Under the pieces are notes generated by a model. That model was not told the DNA's origin. It did not search any database and saw nothing but the letters and a program-made list of their open reading frames with translations. From assembly GCF_000622325.1 (NCBI RefSeq), contig NZ_JASE01000005.1:2914001-2978000 (forward strand): a stretch of DNA of 64,000 nucleotides, in the 5' to 3' direction. The position numbers were made by a program, and so were the translations under genes. The DNA comes from Sulfitobacter geojensis (GTDB lineage Bacteria > Pseudomonadota > Alphaproteobacteria > Rhodobacterales > Rhodobacteraceae). Shown in pieces: positions 46,801 through 55,471 of the stretch (position 1 is its first letter; each line of letters opens with the position of its first letter).

Positions 46801-46831
46801 AAAGGCCGGTCCCCCGTGGGCCGGCCTTTTT
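46801..46831 (+). terminator. Rho-independent terminator after the BI-1 gene
   Basis: Arms AAAGGCCGG (46801-46809) and CCGGCC followed by TTTTT (46821-46831), with an 11-base loop. Located 24 bases after the stop. Confidence 0.85.
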
Positions 46832-46867
46832 CATTTCAGGAACCTTGTTGCTGTCAGGAGAACCGCA

Positions 46868-47176
46868 ATGCTTGAACTGCGCCCCAACTGCGAGATGTGT
46901 GACTGCGACCTGCCGCCAGAGGCCCCGAACGCGCGCATCTGTAGCTACGAATGCACCTTCTGCGCTGCCTGCGCGGATGAGGTACTGTGCAACGTCTGCC
47001 CCAACTGTGCCGGTGGGTTTGTGCCCCGCCCCATCCGGCCGGCAACCGCACGCCGCGCAGGCACCAGCCGCCTGCATCAGACCCCGAGCGACAACCGGCT
47101 GCACCTAAAGTACGATCTGGAAAACATCACACAACTGGTAATGGCGACCAGAGACATCCCGCCCGCCCAACGCTAA
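46868..47176 (+). CDS. DUF1272 domain-containing protein
   Basis: A 102-aa protein whose first 60 residues are a cysteine-rich DUF1272 module: LELRPNCEMCDCDLPPEA, then CSYECTFCAACADEVLCNVCPNC, with paired CxxC motifs that probably bind zinc. The C-terminal 40 residues are less ordered and basic. CAGGAG lies ahead of the ATG. It is convergent with rpmG. Function unknown. Confidence 0.88.
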   Translation: MLELRPNCEMCDCDLPPEAPNARICSYECTFCAACADEVLCNVCPNCAGGFVPRPIRPATARRAGTSRLHQTPSDNRLHLKYDLENITQLVMATRDIPPAQR

Positions 47177-47224
47177 AGCCAGGCGGCGCTGAGAAGCCCT
47201 TTCCCATCCCCGCCCCTAAAACGC

Positions 47225-47248
47225 AAAAAGCCGCGCAAACTGCCCGGC
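47225..47248 (-). terminator. possible terminator after rpmG
   Basis: Minus-strand imperfect hairpin GCCGGGC/GCGCGGC with a five-base loop, followed by TTTTT, 26 bases after the L33 stop. One internal mismatch lowers certainty. Confidence 0.5.
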
Positions 47249-47273
47249 CCTGCGTAACAACGAAAGTCAGATC

Positions 47274-47441
47274 TTACTTGATCTTGCCTTCTTTGTATTC
47301 AACGTGCTTGCGCGCAACGGGGTCGTACTTACGAATGACCATTTTTTCGGTCATGGTGCGTGCGTTCTTTTTTGTAACGTAAAAGTGGCCTGTGCCCGCG
47401 GACGAGTTCAGACGGATTTTGATCGTGGTTGGCTTCGCCAT
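47274..47441 (-). CDS. rpmG: ribosomal protein L33
   Basis: A 55-aa protein starting [20 protein letters not shown] and continuing with VTKKNARTM and [14 protein letters not shown], all diagnostic of bacterial L33 of the large ribosomal subunit. It has no cysteines, so it is the zinc-free form. GGAGAG lies seven bases before the ATG. It stands alone as usual in this group and is convergent with the DUF1272 gene. Confidence 0.97.
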   Translation of the reverse strand: MAKPTTIKIRLNSSAGTGHFYVTKKNARTMTEKMVIRKYDPVARKHVEYKEGKIK

Positions 47442-47546
47442 GATAGTCTCTCCTGCTGCACCGCCACTCCATGGGGGATGCGTGAATTCTGAGCTTTGGC
47501 TTTTAACGGGATGGAGGTCCGAGTCAACAGCAAACGCTGCGTTTTC

Positions 47547-48254
47547 TTATAACTCCACCCGCACATCATGCATCCAAAGTTTTGCAGGCCGCGAAAGCAT
47601 GAAAACCACCACATCTGCCAGATCATCCGGTTCGGTGAAAATCTGGTTGGGCACGTCCTGCCCCGCCTTTGCAAACATGCCGGTGTTGGTACCGCTTTGA
47701 TACAGGCCCGCAACCCGCACGCCGTTTTCCGCCTCGTCGATCTTTAACACATCGGTAAAGCCGCGCATGCCGTGTTTGGTCGCCGCGTAAACCGACTGCC
47801 CCTCTTCGGCCAGAACGCCGGATTTGGACACGACATTCAGAATCGCCGCCTCGGGCTGCTTGCGCAGGTCAGGCAGCACACTGCGGGTCAGGTGGATTGC
47901 ACCGGTCAGGTTGGTGGCAACCGTGTCTTCGATCATCTGCGTGGCAATCGTGTCCAGCGGACCCGTCTTGTGCCAGATGCCCGCATTGTTGATCACGATA
48001 TCCAAAGGGGGCAGGTCCGCACGGATGGCTGCTGCAGTGTTTTCGATCGCCACACGGTCCCGCATGTCGCAGACAAAGCCCTGCGCCTGTGCTGCCCCGC
48101 CTGCAAGACACTCGGCCGCGACGCCCTCAACCCGCGCTGGGTCACGCCCCAGAACGGCAACGTTGCAGCCCGCCTGCGCGAGCTTGAGGCATATGTGACG
48201 CCCGATCCCGTCGCTGCCACCTGTTACCAGTGCTGTCTTACCGCGAAGTTCCAT
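47547..48254 (-). CDS. short-chain dehydrogenase/reductase
   Basis: A 235-aa classical SDR. The cofactor motif TGGSDGIGRHI is at about residues 11-21, NNAG follows, and the catalytic pattern is S in VVSKSG with YAATK. The Arg in GRDP after the second strand favours NADP. The substrate is unknown. Start 48254 begins the first strand; three more codons upstream are possible. It lies downstream of rnpB with two palindromes between, and 105 bases before rpmG. Confidence 0.85.
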   Translation of the reverse strand: MELRGKTALVTGGSDGIGRHICLKLAQAGCNVAVLGRDPARVEGVAAECLAGGAAQAQGFVCDMRDRVAIENTAAAIRADLPPLDIVINNAGIWHKTGPLDTIATQMIEDTVATNLTGAIHLTRSVLPDLRKQPEAAILNVVSKSGVLAEEGQSVYAATKHGMRGFTDVLKIDEAENGVRVAGLYQSGTNTGMFAKAGQDVPNQIFTEPDDLADVVVFMLSRPAKLWMHDVRVEL

Positions 48255-48296
48255 GTACCGCATTCCTTCTTAATCGCTACATCCGCAACCTGACGC

Positions 48297-48314
48297 GGAA
48301 TTTTGAAAAATTCC
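48297..48314. terminator. palindrome 2 downstream of rnpB
   Basis: Perfect inverted repeat GGAATTTT/AAAATTCC around GA. The U-rich arm could act as the tract of a terminator in either direction. It is four bases from palindrome 1. Confidence 0.5.
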
Positions 48315-48318
48315 GGAC

Positions 48319-48338
48319 CGTTTTCTTGCAAGAAAACG
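48319..48338. terminator. palindrome 1, likely rnpB terminator
   Basis: A perfect 20-bp palindrome, arms CGTTTTCTTG and CAAGAAAACG, 10 bases beyond the RNase P RNA 3' helix. On the minus strand it follows AGCGGGG. Probably ends rnpB transcription. Confidence 0.6.
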
Positions 48339-48348
48339 CCCCGCTAAA

Positions 48349-48769
48349 CACACGCGGAAAGCCTATAAGCCGGATTTTGTCCCGAATGCAGACGGATCTG
48401 CACTCTTGGATGACCATTCCTCTGACCACACCGTTGCCGATGTGGCTATAGCTGCCAACCCGAACCTGCTGGGGCAAAAGCAGCCCTGCCGCAGCCCGAA
48501 GGCTGAGCGACGCGCGGTCCCTATTTGGCATTGCTCCTGGTGGGGCTTGCCGTCACCATCTTTGTTGCCAAAGACGTGGTGGGCTCTTACCCCACCGTTT
48601 CACCCTTACCCCCGTGTACCGCAAAACGGCGCGCGAAGGCGGTCTGTTTTCTGTGGCGCTGTCCGTCGGGTTGCCCCGCCCGGGCGTTACCCGGCACCGT
48701 TACTTTTTGGAGTCCGGACTTTCCTCGACAACATTGCTGTCACCGCGATCATCCAGCCTTCCGCGTGTG
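48349..48769 (-). ncRNA. rnpB: RNase P RNA, type A
   Basis: About 421 nt, the catalytic RNA of RNase P that trims tRNA 5' leaders. The conserved core GAGGAAAGTCCGGACTCC lies at 48709-48726 on the minus strand, and the 3' core GGCTTATAGGCTTTCC near 48356-48371. The ends pair in an exact 11-bp P1 helix, CACACGCGGAA (48769-48759) with TTCCGCGTGTG (48359-48349). Ends are set by P1 and could shift by a few bases. Confidence 0.95.
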
Positions 48770-48775
48770 GGGCGG

Positions 48776-48804
48776 GCGTAGCGCGTGAACACATCTGTCG
48801 TCAA
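48776..48804 (-). promoter_or_regulatory. rnpB promoter
   Basis: On the minus strand, TTGACG (48804-48799), a 17-base spacer and CTACGC (48781-48776) fit a sigma-70-type promoter whose start would be near 48769, the predicted mature 5' end of the RNA. The -10 box is a weak match. Confidence 0.55.
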
Positions 48805-48822
48805 TGCAGCAAATGGTGCACT

Positions 48823-48844
48823 ACAGTATATAAGGCCAAAAAGA
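48823..48844. repeat. dispersed 3'-end element, copy C
   Basis: The reverse complement of these 22 bases is identical to the first 22 bases of copy B (33710). It lies nine bases beyond the amidase stop, between it and the rnpB promoter. Confidence 0.6.
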
Positions 48845-48852
48845 GGAGAGGC

Positions 48853-49515
48853 TTAGATCGAGGGCAGTGTGTAATCCGCATGCGTAAGCGGGCCACGACG
48901 CCACGGCGCAGAGCGCAGGCGGGTTGTGGCGAGCAGGGTCTCGAACGGCGTGTCTTGGGGGTAGCCAGCGGCATGAGCACAGCTTGCGAAGCTGTCTTCG
49001 TCAACAGTTTCCGGCGTTTGCGCGACGGTTTGCGCGGCAAGCCCCTGTCGCGCCAGACGCGCCCAATCGAAATGCGGGCCTGGATCAATTTTGCGCCCCG
49101 GTGCCATATCCGAATGGCCGATGATCCCATTTGCCGCAATGCCCCAACGGGTCATGATCGCCTGCAACAGCGTTTCAAGGCTTGCCATTTGCGGCTCCGC
49201 AAAGGGGTGTGTGCCAAGGTTGTCCAACTCGATCCCGATGGAGCGGGAATTGATGTCGTCCTGCCCGCGCCATGACCCTGCCCCGGCGTGCCAGGCACGT
49301 TTGTCTTCGGGAACCATCATCGTGACGGCACCTGTGATCGAAATCAGATAATGCGCCGACACCTCGGCAGCCGGATCACACAACCGTTCAATCGCCGCCT
49401 CTGCGCTGTGCATTGCCGTATAGTGCAAGACGACAAGCGAGGGTGTCAGCCCGTCCCGACGTGGCCCGCAGTTGGGCGAAGGGCGCGTTGTGATCTGGGG
49501 CTGCGTCTTTGGCAC
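48853..49515 (-). CDS. N-acetylmuramoyl-L-alanine amidase (AmiD-type)
   Basis: A 220-aa zinc amidase of the amidase_2 family. LVVLHYTAM has the first zinc histidine and GHSDMAPGRKIDPG the second conserved region with the catalytic lysine, giving a bacteriophage T7 lysozyme-like fold that cleaves muropeptides. It starts with GTG. No signal peptide, so it may act on cytosolic anhydro-muropeptides in recycling (AmpD-like) or use another export route. It lies four bases after the lipoprotein gene stop on the same strand. Confidence 0.87.
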   Translation of the reverse strand: MPKTQPQITTRPSPNCGPRRDGLTPSLVVLHYTAMHSAEAAIERLCDPAAEVSAHYLISITGAVTMMVPEDKRAWHAGAGSWRGQDDINSRSIGIELDNLGTHPFAEPQMASLETLLQAIMTRWGIAANGIIGHSDMAPGRKIDPGPHFDWARLARQGLAAQTVAQTPETVDEDSFASCAHAAGYPQDTPFETLLATTRLRSAPWRRGPLTHADYTLPSI

Positions 49516-49518
49516 ACC

Positions 49519-50253
49519 CTAGCCTTGCTGGGTGGCCTTGCGGTAAGGGGCCGGATCCCAGCGGCAGGCATATCCATCGCCATCAGGGTCCATCCCCTTG
49601 CGGTCCTTTTCAGGGCCACCGCGCGTCAGGAATTCCAGCTGTGCCTCGTCCGCTGTCGCGAATTCGGCGCAGGCGCGTTCGAATTTCGCCTGTTTGTTAA
49701 AGCCCGAGCGGCGATAGCGTGCCGTGCCGCGCGGATGCGAGGTTTGCAACGCATAGGCCACGACATTAGGTCCCGACGCCACGCGGCTGGGCAGCGCTTC
49801 GGGCTGGATCACTTGGTATTGCGAGCGGTTAGCGGCAAGACGCGCGGCATCTGCATCAATGCTGCGTTGACCCGACACCGCGTCAAAGTTGTTCTCGTTC
49901 GAGATACCAGCCGAATTCAGCACAGGGGCCGGATTGGACGGGCTGGCGTTCAGCGGGGCCACACCTGAGTTCGTGTCGGCATCATTGCCCAGACCGCCCG
50001 GACGCGTGGCATCAAGAACCCGTGTGGTTTCTGCCGCCGTCGCCGCCGCCGATCCATTTGCGGGTGTGCTGCCCAGTGGGGCGGCTGCCACCGATGCCGG
50101 TGCCGGCACCCCCGTCAACGCCGCCTCGCGCTGTGCGCGTTGGGCATTATACTGGTTGTCAAAACCGACACCACGACCGGATTCAGGAATGGTGGGCTGA
50201 CAGGCGGCAAGCGCCACACCAGCGGCGAGAACAAGGAAACTACGTGCGATCAT
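49519..50253 (-). CDS. lipoprotein with excalibur-like calcium-binding end
   Basis: A 244-aa lipoprotein: lipobox AGVALAAC with the acylated cysteine at residue 18, a long low-complexity Ala/Pro/Asn-rich linker (about 25-150), and a C-terminal MDPDGDGYACRWDPAPYR, the DxDxDGxxC pattern of excalibur domains that bind Ca2+. The domain also has a basic segment RYRRSGFNKQAKFERAC. It is transcribed just ahead of the amidase gene, so a role in cell-envelope maintenance is plausible but not shown. Confidence 0.78.
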   Translation of the reverse strand: MIARSFLVLAAGVALAACQPTIPESGRGVGFDNQYNAQRAQREAALTGVPAPASVAAAPLGSTPANGSAAATAAETTRVLDATRPGGLGNDADTNSGVAPLNASPSNPAPVLNSAGISNENNFDAVSGQRSIDADAARLAANRSQYQVIQPEALPSRVASGPNVVAYALQTSHPRGTARYRRSGFNKQAKFERACAEFATADEAQLEFLTRGGPEKDRKGMDPDGDGYACRWDPAPYRKATQQG

Positions 50254-50294
50254 GGGTCCTGCTTTGTCGTTTTGACGATATTATTGCAGCGGGT

Positions 50295-51782
50295 TTACCA
50301 CCATTTCTCGGGCTTGGCTACAAATCCTGCCGCGCGTTCCAGCGCATAGGCGGAGGACAGCAGATCGGCTTCTTCCCAAGGGCGTCCGATCAGTTGCAGC
50401 GCCATCGGCAGCCCCTGACGGTCAGTCCCTGTGGGCACCGCGATGCCGGGCAAACCGGCAAGATTCACGGTCACCGTAAACACGTCATTGAGGTACATCT
50501 GCACCGGATCGGCACTGGCCATTTCACCCAGACCGAAAGCCGCGGACGGCGTTGCTGGTGTCAGGATGCTGTCGATGCCTTGGGCAAATACATTTTCAAA
50601 GTCCCGTTTGATCAACGTGCGCACCTTGCGGGCGCGGTTGTAATAGGCGTCATAGAAACCCGCTGACAGCACATATGTACCGACCATCACGCGGCGCTGC
50701 ACCTCGGGGCCAAACCCTTCGGCGCGGGTTTTTTCGTACATCTCTGTGATGCCATCGCCTTGATCCAGTGTGGCGCGGTGGCCATAGCGCACCCCGTCAT
50801 AGCGCGCGAGGTTTGACGAGGCTTCAGCCGGTGCAATGACGTAATAAGCTGGCAGCGCATACTTCGTGTGCGGCAGAGAGATGTCGACAATCTCGGCCCC
50901 TGCGTCTTTCATCATGGCAATGCCGTCTTGCCACAGGGTTTCGATTTCCTCTGGCATGCCGTCCATGCGGTATTCTTTGGGGATACCGATTTTCTTGCCG
51001 CGCATGTCGCCGGTCAATGCCGCCTCGAAATCCGGCACGGGCAGATCGGCCGAAGTGGAATCCTTGGCGTCATAGCTGCACATGGCTTCCAGCATGATCG
51101 CTGCATCGCGCACGTTTTTGGTCATCGGTCCGGCCTGATCCAGCGAGGACGCAAAGGCGACGACACCCCAGCGCGAACAGCGGCCATAGGTCGGTTTGAT
51201 GCCGGTGATGCCGGTAAAGGCTGCGGGTTGACGGATGGAACCGCCGGTGTCGGTGCCGGTCGCCGCCAAACACAGGTCCGCCGCCACAGCCGAAGCCGAG
51301 CCACCTGACGAGCCGCCCGGCGTCAGCGCCGTGTCGTCATTGCCACGTCGCCACGGGTTCACCGCATTGCCATAAACCGAGGTTTCGTTGGACGAGCCCA
51401 TGGCGAATTCATCCATGTTCAGCTTACCCAACATCACCGCCCCTGCGTCAAACAGGTTCTGACTGACAGTGGATTCATACTCTGGCAGGAACCCTTCCAG
51501 AATGCGCGAACCGGCTTGGGACGGCACACCTTTGGTGCAGAACAGATCTTTCATACCTATCGGCAGACCACACATCGCAGGCGCATCACCCTCTTTCAGA
51601 CGCGCATCCGCTTTGGCCGCCTGCTCCAGCGCAATCTCCGGCGTGTGGTGAACAAAGGCGTTCAACGCCCCTGCCCCGTCGATGGCTTTCAGGCAGGCTT
51701 CGGTCAGCTCTTTGGATGTGGTGTCACCGGCGCGCAACGCGTCGCGGGCTTCGGCAAGGCCCAGTTTGTTCAGATCGCTCAT
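50295..51782 (-). CDS. gatA: Asp-tRNA(Asn)/Glu-tRNA(Gln) amidotransferase subunit A
   Basis: A 495-aa amidase-signature protein that releases ammonia from glutamine for transamidation of Glu-tRNA(Gln) or Asp-tRNA(Asn). The catalytic Lys is in [10 protein letters not shown], the glycine/serine signature is [12 protein letters not shown], and the nucleophile Ser lies in [13 protein letters not shown]. The start overlaps the gatC stop as TAATG, so the subunits are made together. gatB is not in the window. Confidence 0.95.
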   Translation of the reverse strand: MSDLNKLGLAEARDALRAGDTTSKELTEACLKAIDGAGALNAFVHHTPEIALEQAAKADARLKEGDAPAMCGLPIGMKDLFCTKGVPSQAGSRILEGFLPEYESTVSQNLFDAGAVMLGKLNMDEFAMGSSNETSVYGNAVNPWRRGNDDTALTPGGSSGGSASAVAADLCLAATGTDTGGSIRQPAAFTGITGIKPTYGRCSRWGVVAFASSLDQAGPMTKNVRDAAIMLEAMCSYDAKDSTSADLPVPDFEAALTGDMRGKKIGIPKEYRMDGMPEEIETLWQDGIAMMKDAGAEIVDISLPHTKYALPAYYVIAPAEASSNLARYDGVRYGHRATLDQGDGITEMYEKTRAEGFGPEVQRRVMVGTYVLSAGFYDAYYNRARKVRTLIKRDFENVFAQGIDSILTPATPSAAFGLGEMASADPVQMYLNDVFTVTVNLAGLPGIAVPTGTDRQGLPMALQLIGRPWEEADLLSSAYALERAAGFVAKPEKWW

Positions 51783-52069
51783 TATTCAACTACCTTCGGT
51801 ACAGCAAAGAAACCTTCACGCGCATCGGGCGCGTTCTTCAGGATCTTCTCCTGTTGATCCCCATCCGTGACATTGTCCACACGGCGTTTCAATCGCTGGG
51901 GTGTTACGGATGTCATCGGCTCAACGCCTTCCACATCCACTTCGCTCAATTGCTCAATGAACCCCAAAATCCCGTTGAATTCCTGCGCCAAAGCCGGAAG
52001 CGCATCCGGCTCTACCTTGATACAGGCCAGTTTTGCCACACGCGCGGCGGTGTTTTCATCAATGGACAT
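51782..52069 (-). CDS. gatC: Asp-tRNA(Asn)/Glu-tRNA(Gln) amidotransferase subunit C
   Basis: A 95-aa small subunit that stabilises GatA in the GatCAB complex. [19 protein letters not shown] and the later [22 protein letters not shown] are typical of GatC. Directly coupled to gatA. The divergent UPF0173 gene starts 124 bases away, and the gatCA promoter must lie in that spacer. Confidence 0.95.
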   Translation of the reverse strand: MSIDENTAARVAKLACIKVEPDALPALAQEFNGILGFIEQLSEVDVEGVEPMTSVTPQRLKRRVDNVTDGDQQEKILKNAPDAREGFFAVPKVVE

Positions 52070-52192
52070 GGGGTTTCCCTTGCAGCGTTCTCAATTTCCT
52101 TGCCAATACCGCCCCAAGCGCCCCCTCGCAAGAGCAGGCTGGCGCTTGCAGGCAAAGAGGTTAAACTCTGCCCGAAATTTAGGGGGAAACAC

Positions 52193-52888
52193 ATGAAAAT
52201 CATCTGGCTTGGCCATGGCTCGTTCCGTTTTGAAATCGAAGATCAGGTTGTGCTGGTTGATCCTTGGTTGACCGGCAATCCGATGATGACCGAGGACCAG
52301 CACGCCGCGGCGGTGGCCGGTGCCACGCATATTCTGGTGACCCACGCCCATTTTGACCATATCGCCGATGTGGTCGCGATCTCGAAAGACACAGGCGCGC
52401 CCGTGTCGGGCATGTATGAGCTGGCGCAATTCCTGACGGCCCAAGGGGCGGTCGAAGGACAGGCGTTTAACATGGGCGGCACGATTGCAATCGGCGATAC
52501 GGTGACGGCCAGCATGGTCCCCGCCTCGCATTCCTCCACCGCTGATATCGGCGACACGCGCCGCTACATGGGGAGCGAGGCCGGTTTTATCCTGCGCGGC
52601 GCAGGGCATACCGTCTATATCTCGGGTGACACCGGCATCATGGCCGACATGGACTGGATCGGGGATTTCTACAAACCCGACATCGGCATCCTGTCAGCGG
52701 GCGGGCATTTCACCATGGGCATGGCCGAAGCCGCCTATGCCGCGAAACGCTATTTCAACTTCAAGACCGTGATCCCCTGCCACTACCGCACCATGCCAAT
52801 GCTGGAACAATCCGCCAAGGTGCTGGCCGACGGCCTGCCCGGTGTTGATGTTGTCGAACCCGAAGTCCTGCAAGCGATCGAGGTTTAA
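52193..52888 (+). CDS. UPF0173 metal-dependent hydrolase
   Basis: A 231-aa metallo-beta-lactamase-fold protein, starting MKIIWLGHGSFRFE as all UPF0173 members do. THAHFDHIADV is the metal motif HxHxDH, GDTG and CHYRTMP supply further ligands. The substrate is unknown. The ATG at 52193 follows AGGGGGAAA; the frame is open much further upstream across the gatCA promoter, which I do not count. Its stop overlaps the stop of the convergent tadA gene. Confidence 0.9.
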   Translation: MKIIWLGHGSFRFEIEDQVVLVDPWLTGNPMMTEDQHAAAVAGATHILVTHAHFDHIADVVAISKDTGAPVSGMYELAQFLTAQGAVEGQAFNMGGTIAIGDTVTASMVPASHSSTADIGDTRRYMGSEAGFILRGAGHTVYISGDTGIMADMDWIGDFYKPDIGILSAGGHFTMGMAEAAYAAKRYFNFKTVIPCHYRTMPMLEQSAKVLADGLPGVDVVEPEVLQAIEV

Positions 52889-53340
52889 CCGCCTCTTTTC
52901 CCTGCAAAAAACGCCTTGAGCATCGCCTCAGACGCGGCGGCGTCAATTCCGTCATAAACCTCTGGCGCGTGATGGCATTGGGCATGGGCAAACACCCGTG
53001 CCCCCTGTGCCACGCCACCGGATTTCGGATCCCCCGCCCCGTAATACAGGCGCGCCACCCGCGACGCGGCAATCGCCGCCGCACACATCGCGCAGGGCTC
53101 CAGCGTCACATAAAGATCATGCCCGATCAGCCGCTCCGATCCAAGCGCCGCACAGGCCGCGCGGATCGCCAGCACCTCTGCATGGGCCGTCGGATCATTT
53201 AATTCACGGGTCCGGTTGCCCGCCTGCGCGACAACCGCGCCGGCCGCATTGACCACAACGGCACCCACCGGCACCTCGCCGCGCGCGCCCGCTGCCTCCG
53301 CTTCGCGCAGGGCCACATCCATGAAAGATCGAAACACCAT
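52885..53340 (-). CDS. tadA: tRNA adenosine(34) deaminase TadA
   Basis: A 151-aa zinc deaminase that changes A34 of tRNA-Arg to inosine. DPTAHAEVLAIR has the catalytic HAE, and TLEPCAMCAAAIAASRV has PCxxC. GDPKSGGVAQG is also typical of TadA. Start choice: ATG 53340, or 53322 at MDVALREA. Divergent from the pseudouridine synthase gene by 62 bases. Guanine deaminase-type enzymes of this fold are excluded by these motifs. Confidence 0.9.
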   Translation of the reverse strand: MVFRSFMDVALREAEAAGARGEVPVGAVVVNAAGAVVAQAGNRTRELNDPTAHAEVLAIRAACAALGSERLIGHDLYVTLEPCAMCAAAIAASRVARLYYGAGDPKSGGVAQGARVFAHAQCHHAPEVYDGIDAAASEAMLKAFFAGKRGG

Positions 53341-53402
53341 TGCCCCAAAGGATCGCAAACCACGCCCTTTCGCAAGCCCGTCAAAGGCGCTAAGGCAGGC
53401 AT

Positions 53403-54227
53403 ATGAATAACTCAGCCAACACCGACACACCCAAAGGCGACCGCATCGCCAAAGTTCTTGCCCGCGCCGGCGTTGCCTCGCGCCGCGAGGCCGAACGGAT
53501 GATCGAAGCCGGGCGCGTCAGCGTGAACGGTTCACAAATCACCTCGCCCGCGCTGAACGTCACCGATGCGGACCGGATCAGTGTTGATGGCAAACCGCTT
53601 GCCGAACCGGAACCGCCGCGCATGTGGCTGTATCACAAGCCGACCGGCCTTGTGACCACCACCCGCGACGAAAAAGGGCGCGGCACAATCTATGACGATC
53701 TGCCCGAGGACATGCCACGGGTGATGAGCGTCGGACGGCTTGACCTCAATTCCGAAGGTTTGCTGCTACTGACCAATGACGGCGGCATCAAACGCCAGTT
53801 GGAATTGCCCAGCACCGGCTGGCTGCGCCGCTACCGTGTGCGGGTAAATGGCCGCCCTTCAGAGGACGCGCTGGAGCCCTTGCGCAAGGGAATCACCATC
53901 GAAGGCGAACGGTTTTTGCCCATGACGGTGACGCTTGACCGCCAACAAGGCGCGAACGCATGGCTGACAATCGGCCTGCGCGAAGGAAAGAACCGCGAAA
54001 TCCGCCGCGCGATGGAGGCGATCAACCTGTCCGTGAACCGCCTGATCCGCGTGAGTTACGGTCCCTTCCAGCTGGGCGAACTGAAACAGGGCGAAGTCGA
54101 AGAACTGCGCCGCAAAGTGGTGCGCGATCAACTGGGGCTGGTGTTGGAAGACGACAGTGGTACTGCCAGCAAGAAACCGACAGCGGTTAAACGTGCCCCG
54201 CGCAAGTCTTTCAAACCCCGCCGCTGA
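53403..54227 (+). CDS. RsuA/RluB-family rRNA pseudouridine synthase
   Basis: A 274-aa enzyme. The S4 RNA-binding domain (residues about 14-60, IAKVLARAGVASRREAERMI) is followed by the catalytic domain with the Asp in GRLDLNSEGLLLLTNDG, as in RluB, which modifies 23S rRNA U2605. The C-terminal tail is basic (KKPTAVKRAPRKSFKPRR), fitting RNA contact. The size and motif fit RluB better than RsuA. Followed by two near-palindromes. Confidence 0.88.
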   Translation: MNNSANTDTPKGDRIAKVLARAGVASRREAERMIEAGRVSVNGSQITSPALNVTDADRISVDGKPLAEPEPPRMWLYHKPTGLVTTTRDEKGRGTIYDDLPEDMPRVMSVGRLDLNSEGLLLLTNDGGIKRQLELPSTGWLRRYRVRVNGRPSEDALEPLRKGITIEGERFLPMTVTLDRQQGANAWLTIGLREGKNREIRRAMEAINLSVNRLIRVSYGPFQLGELKQGEVEELRRKVVRDQLGLVLEDDSGTASKKPTAVKRAPRKSFKPRR

Positions 54228-54228
54228 G

Positions 54229-54271
54229 CGGCTTCTTTCAAAGAAACCGACTGGAAAATTTGAAAATTTCC
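54229..54271. terminator. two near-palindromes after the pseudouridine synthase gene
   Basis: CGGCTTCTTTCAAAGAAACCG at 54229-54249 (one mismatch) and a 19-bp GGAAA...TTTCC repeat at 54253-54271 (one central A/A mismatch). The layout resembles the pair after rnpB. One may end the upstream transcript. Confidence 0.4.
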
Positions 54272-54376
54272 ACCCTCCGCCGGCATGACTGCGCAAAAAT
54301 TCCCCGTAATACACCGTTCACATGGAACCGCTCCCGCCGTATGAGCGTTTAACACTTATTCAAACGGGGAACATTC

Positions 54377-55195
54377 ATGGCCGATCTTCTGACACTCGAA
54401 AACCTTGGCAATCTTCTGGTGCTCTGCTTCCTCCAAGCAGTTCTCGGCTTTGACAACCTCCTCTACATCTCCATCGAAAGCCAGCGCGCGCCTGTTGCTC
54501 AACAAGCGGCCGTGCGCCGCTGGGGCATCATCATCGCCGTGGCCCTGCGCATCGTGCTCCTGTTCGTCATCATCCGCCTGCTTGAGGCGATGTCGGAACC
54601 CTTCTTTATTCTCAATTGGGAGGGCGTGATCACCGGCGGCGTCAACTTTGCCACGTTGGTCTTTGTCATCGGCGGGGCTTTCATCATGTACACGGCAGTC
54701 AAGGAAATCGGCCATATGCTGTCGATCGAACATCTTGACACGGATGTGGACGCCAAATCCGGCAAATCCGCCGCACAGGTGGTCGCGCTCATCGTCATGA
54801 TGAACCTGATTTTCTCATTCGATTCAGTACTCTCCGCCCTCGCCATCACCGATGTCTTTATCGTTCTTGCCATTGCGATCGTCCTGTCGGGCATCGCTAT
54901 GCTGGTGCTGGCCGACAGCGTCACCCGCTTTCTTGAGGCCAACCGCATGTACGAAGTCCTTGGCCTGTTCATCCTGCTAATCGTCGGGATTGTCCTGCTG
55001 GGCGAGGCCGGCCAAGCCGCCGCACACGCCATGCATGACCCCGATCTGGCGCTGCGCTTCTTCGGTTACGAAGTCATCCCGATGTCGAAAACCACATTCT
55101 ACTTCTCGGTTGTTGTCTTGGTCGCGGTGGAAGTAATCCAATCCGGCTATACCCGCAAACTCAACGCCGAACGCCGCACAGGGACGCGTCACTAG
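54377..55195 (+). CDS. TerC-family membrane protein
   Basis: A 272-aa protein with about seven helices and the TerC signature: LGFDNLLYISIES in the first helix and NLIFSFDSVLSALAIT in the middle, both with acidic residues within the membrane. TerC members take part in tellurite resistance or Mn2+ export (Alx, MeeF/Y). No yybP-ykoY riboswitch is obvious in the 105-bp leader. Its neighbours downstream include TelA and XpaC homologues, so a stress or metal role is likely. Confidence 0.9.
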   Translation: MADLLTLENLGNLLVLCFLQAVLGFDNLLYISIESQRAPVAQQAAVRRWGIIIAVALRIVLLFVIIRLLEAMSEPFFILNWEGVITGGVNFATLVFVIGGAFIMYTAVKEIGHMLSIEHLDTDVDAKSGKSAAQVVALIVMMNLIFSFDSVLSALAITDVFIVLAIAIVLSGIAMLVLADSVTRFLEANRMYEVLGLFILLIVGIVLLGEAGQAAAHAMHDPDLALRFFGYEVIPMSKTTFYFSVVVLVAVEVIQSGYTRKLNAERRTGTRH

Positions 55196-55238
55196 CGCCC
55201 GTTCGCCAGAACGCTTATGTTAGCGTTAAAGAGGTAAC

Positions 55239-55469
55239 ATGGCCCGTTTGTTGTTAATATTGATCATTGTCGCAGCCTGTGTTGCCTTTGCTGTCATATT
55301 ATACGCACTCTGGACCCGTATCACTCAGGCAGGCCAACGCGACCTGCCCCCCGCATCGGGGACACACAAGGGACACGACATGGCATCATCAGGCATCCAG
55401 AAAGCCGCCTATATCGCGCTGATTGTTGTGCTGTTCGGCACCGCCTCCGGCTGGCTGGGGGGGCTGTAA
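55239..55469 (+). CDS. 76-aa membrane protein
   Basis: Two predicted helices (about residues 3-25 and 54-74) joined by a short basic and proline-containing loop. AGAGG is six bases before the ATG. It ends two bases before the XpaC-like gene, so it belongs to the same transcript and may be a small subunit of that membrane group. Similar small proteins are expected upstream of xpaC-telA pairs in related genomes, but I do not recognise a named family. Confidence 0.65.
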   Translation: MARLLLILIIVAACVAFAVILYALWTRITQAGQRDLPPASGTHKGHDMASSGIQKAAYIALIVVLFGTASGWLGGL

Positions 55470-55471
55470 CA

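Noticed and set aside
48823-48844. TTATATACTG within copy C as the rnpB promoter -10
   Set aside because: It would start the RNA about 50 bases before the P1 helix, and the same string occurs after other genes; TTGACG-17-CTACGC fits the 5' end better.
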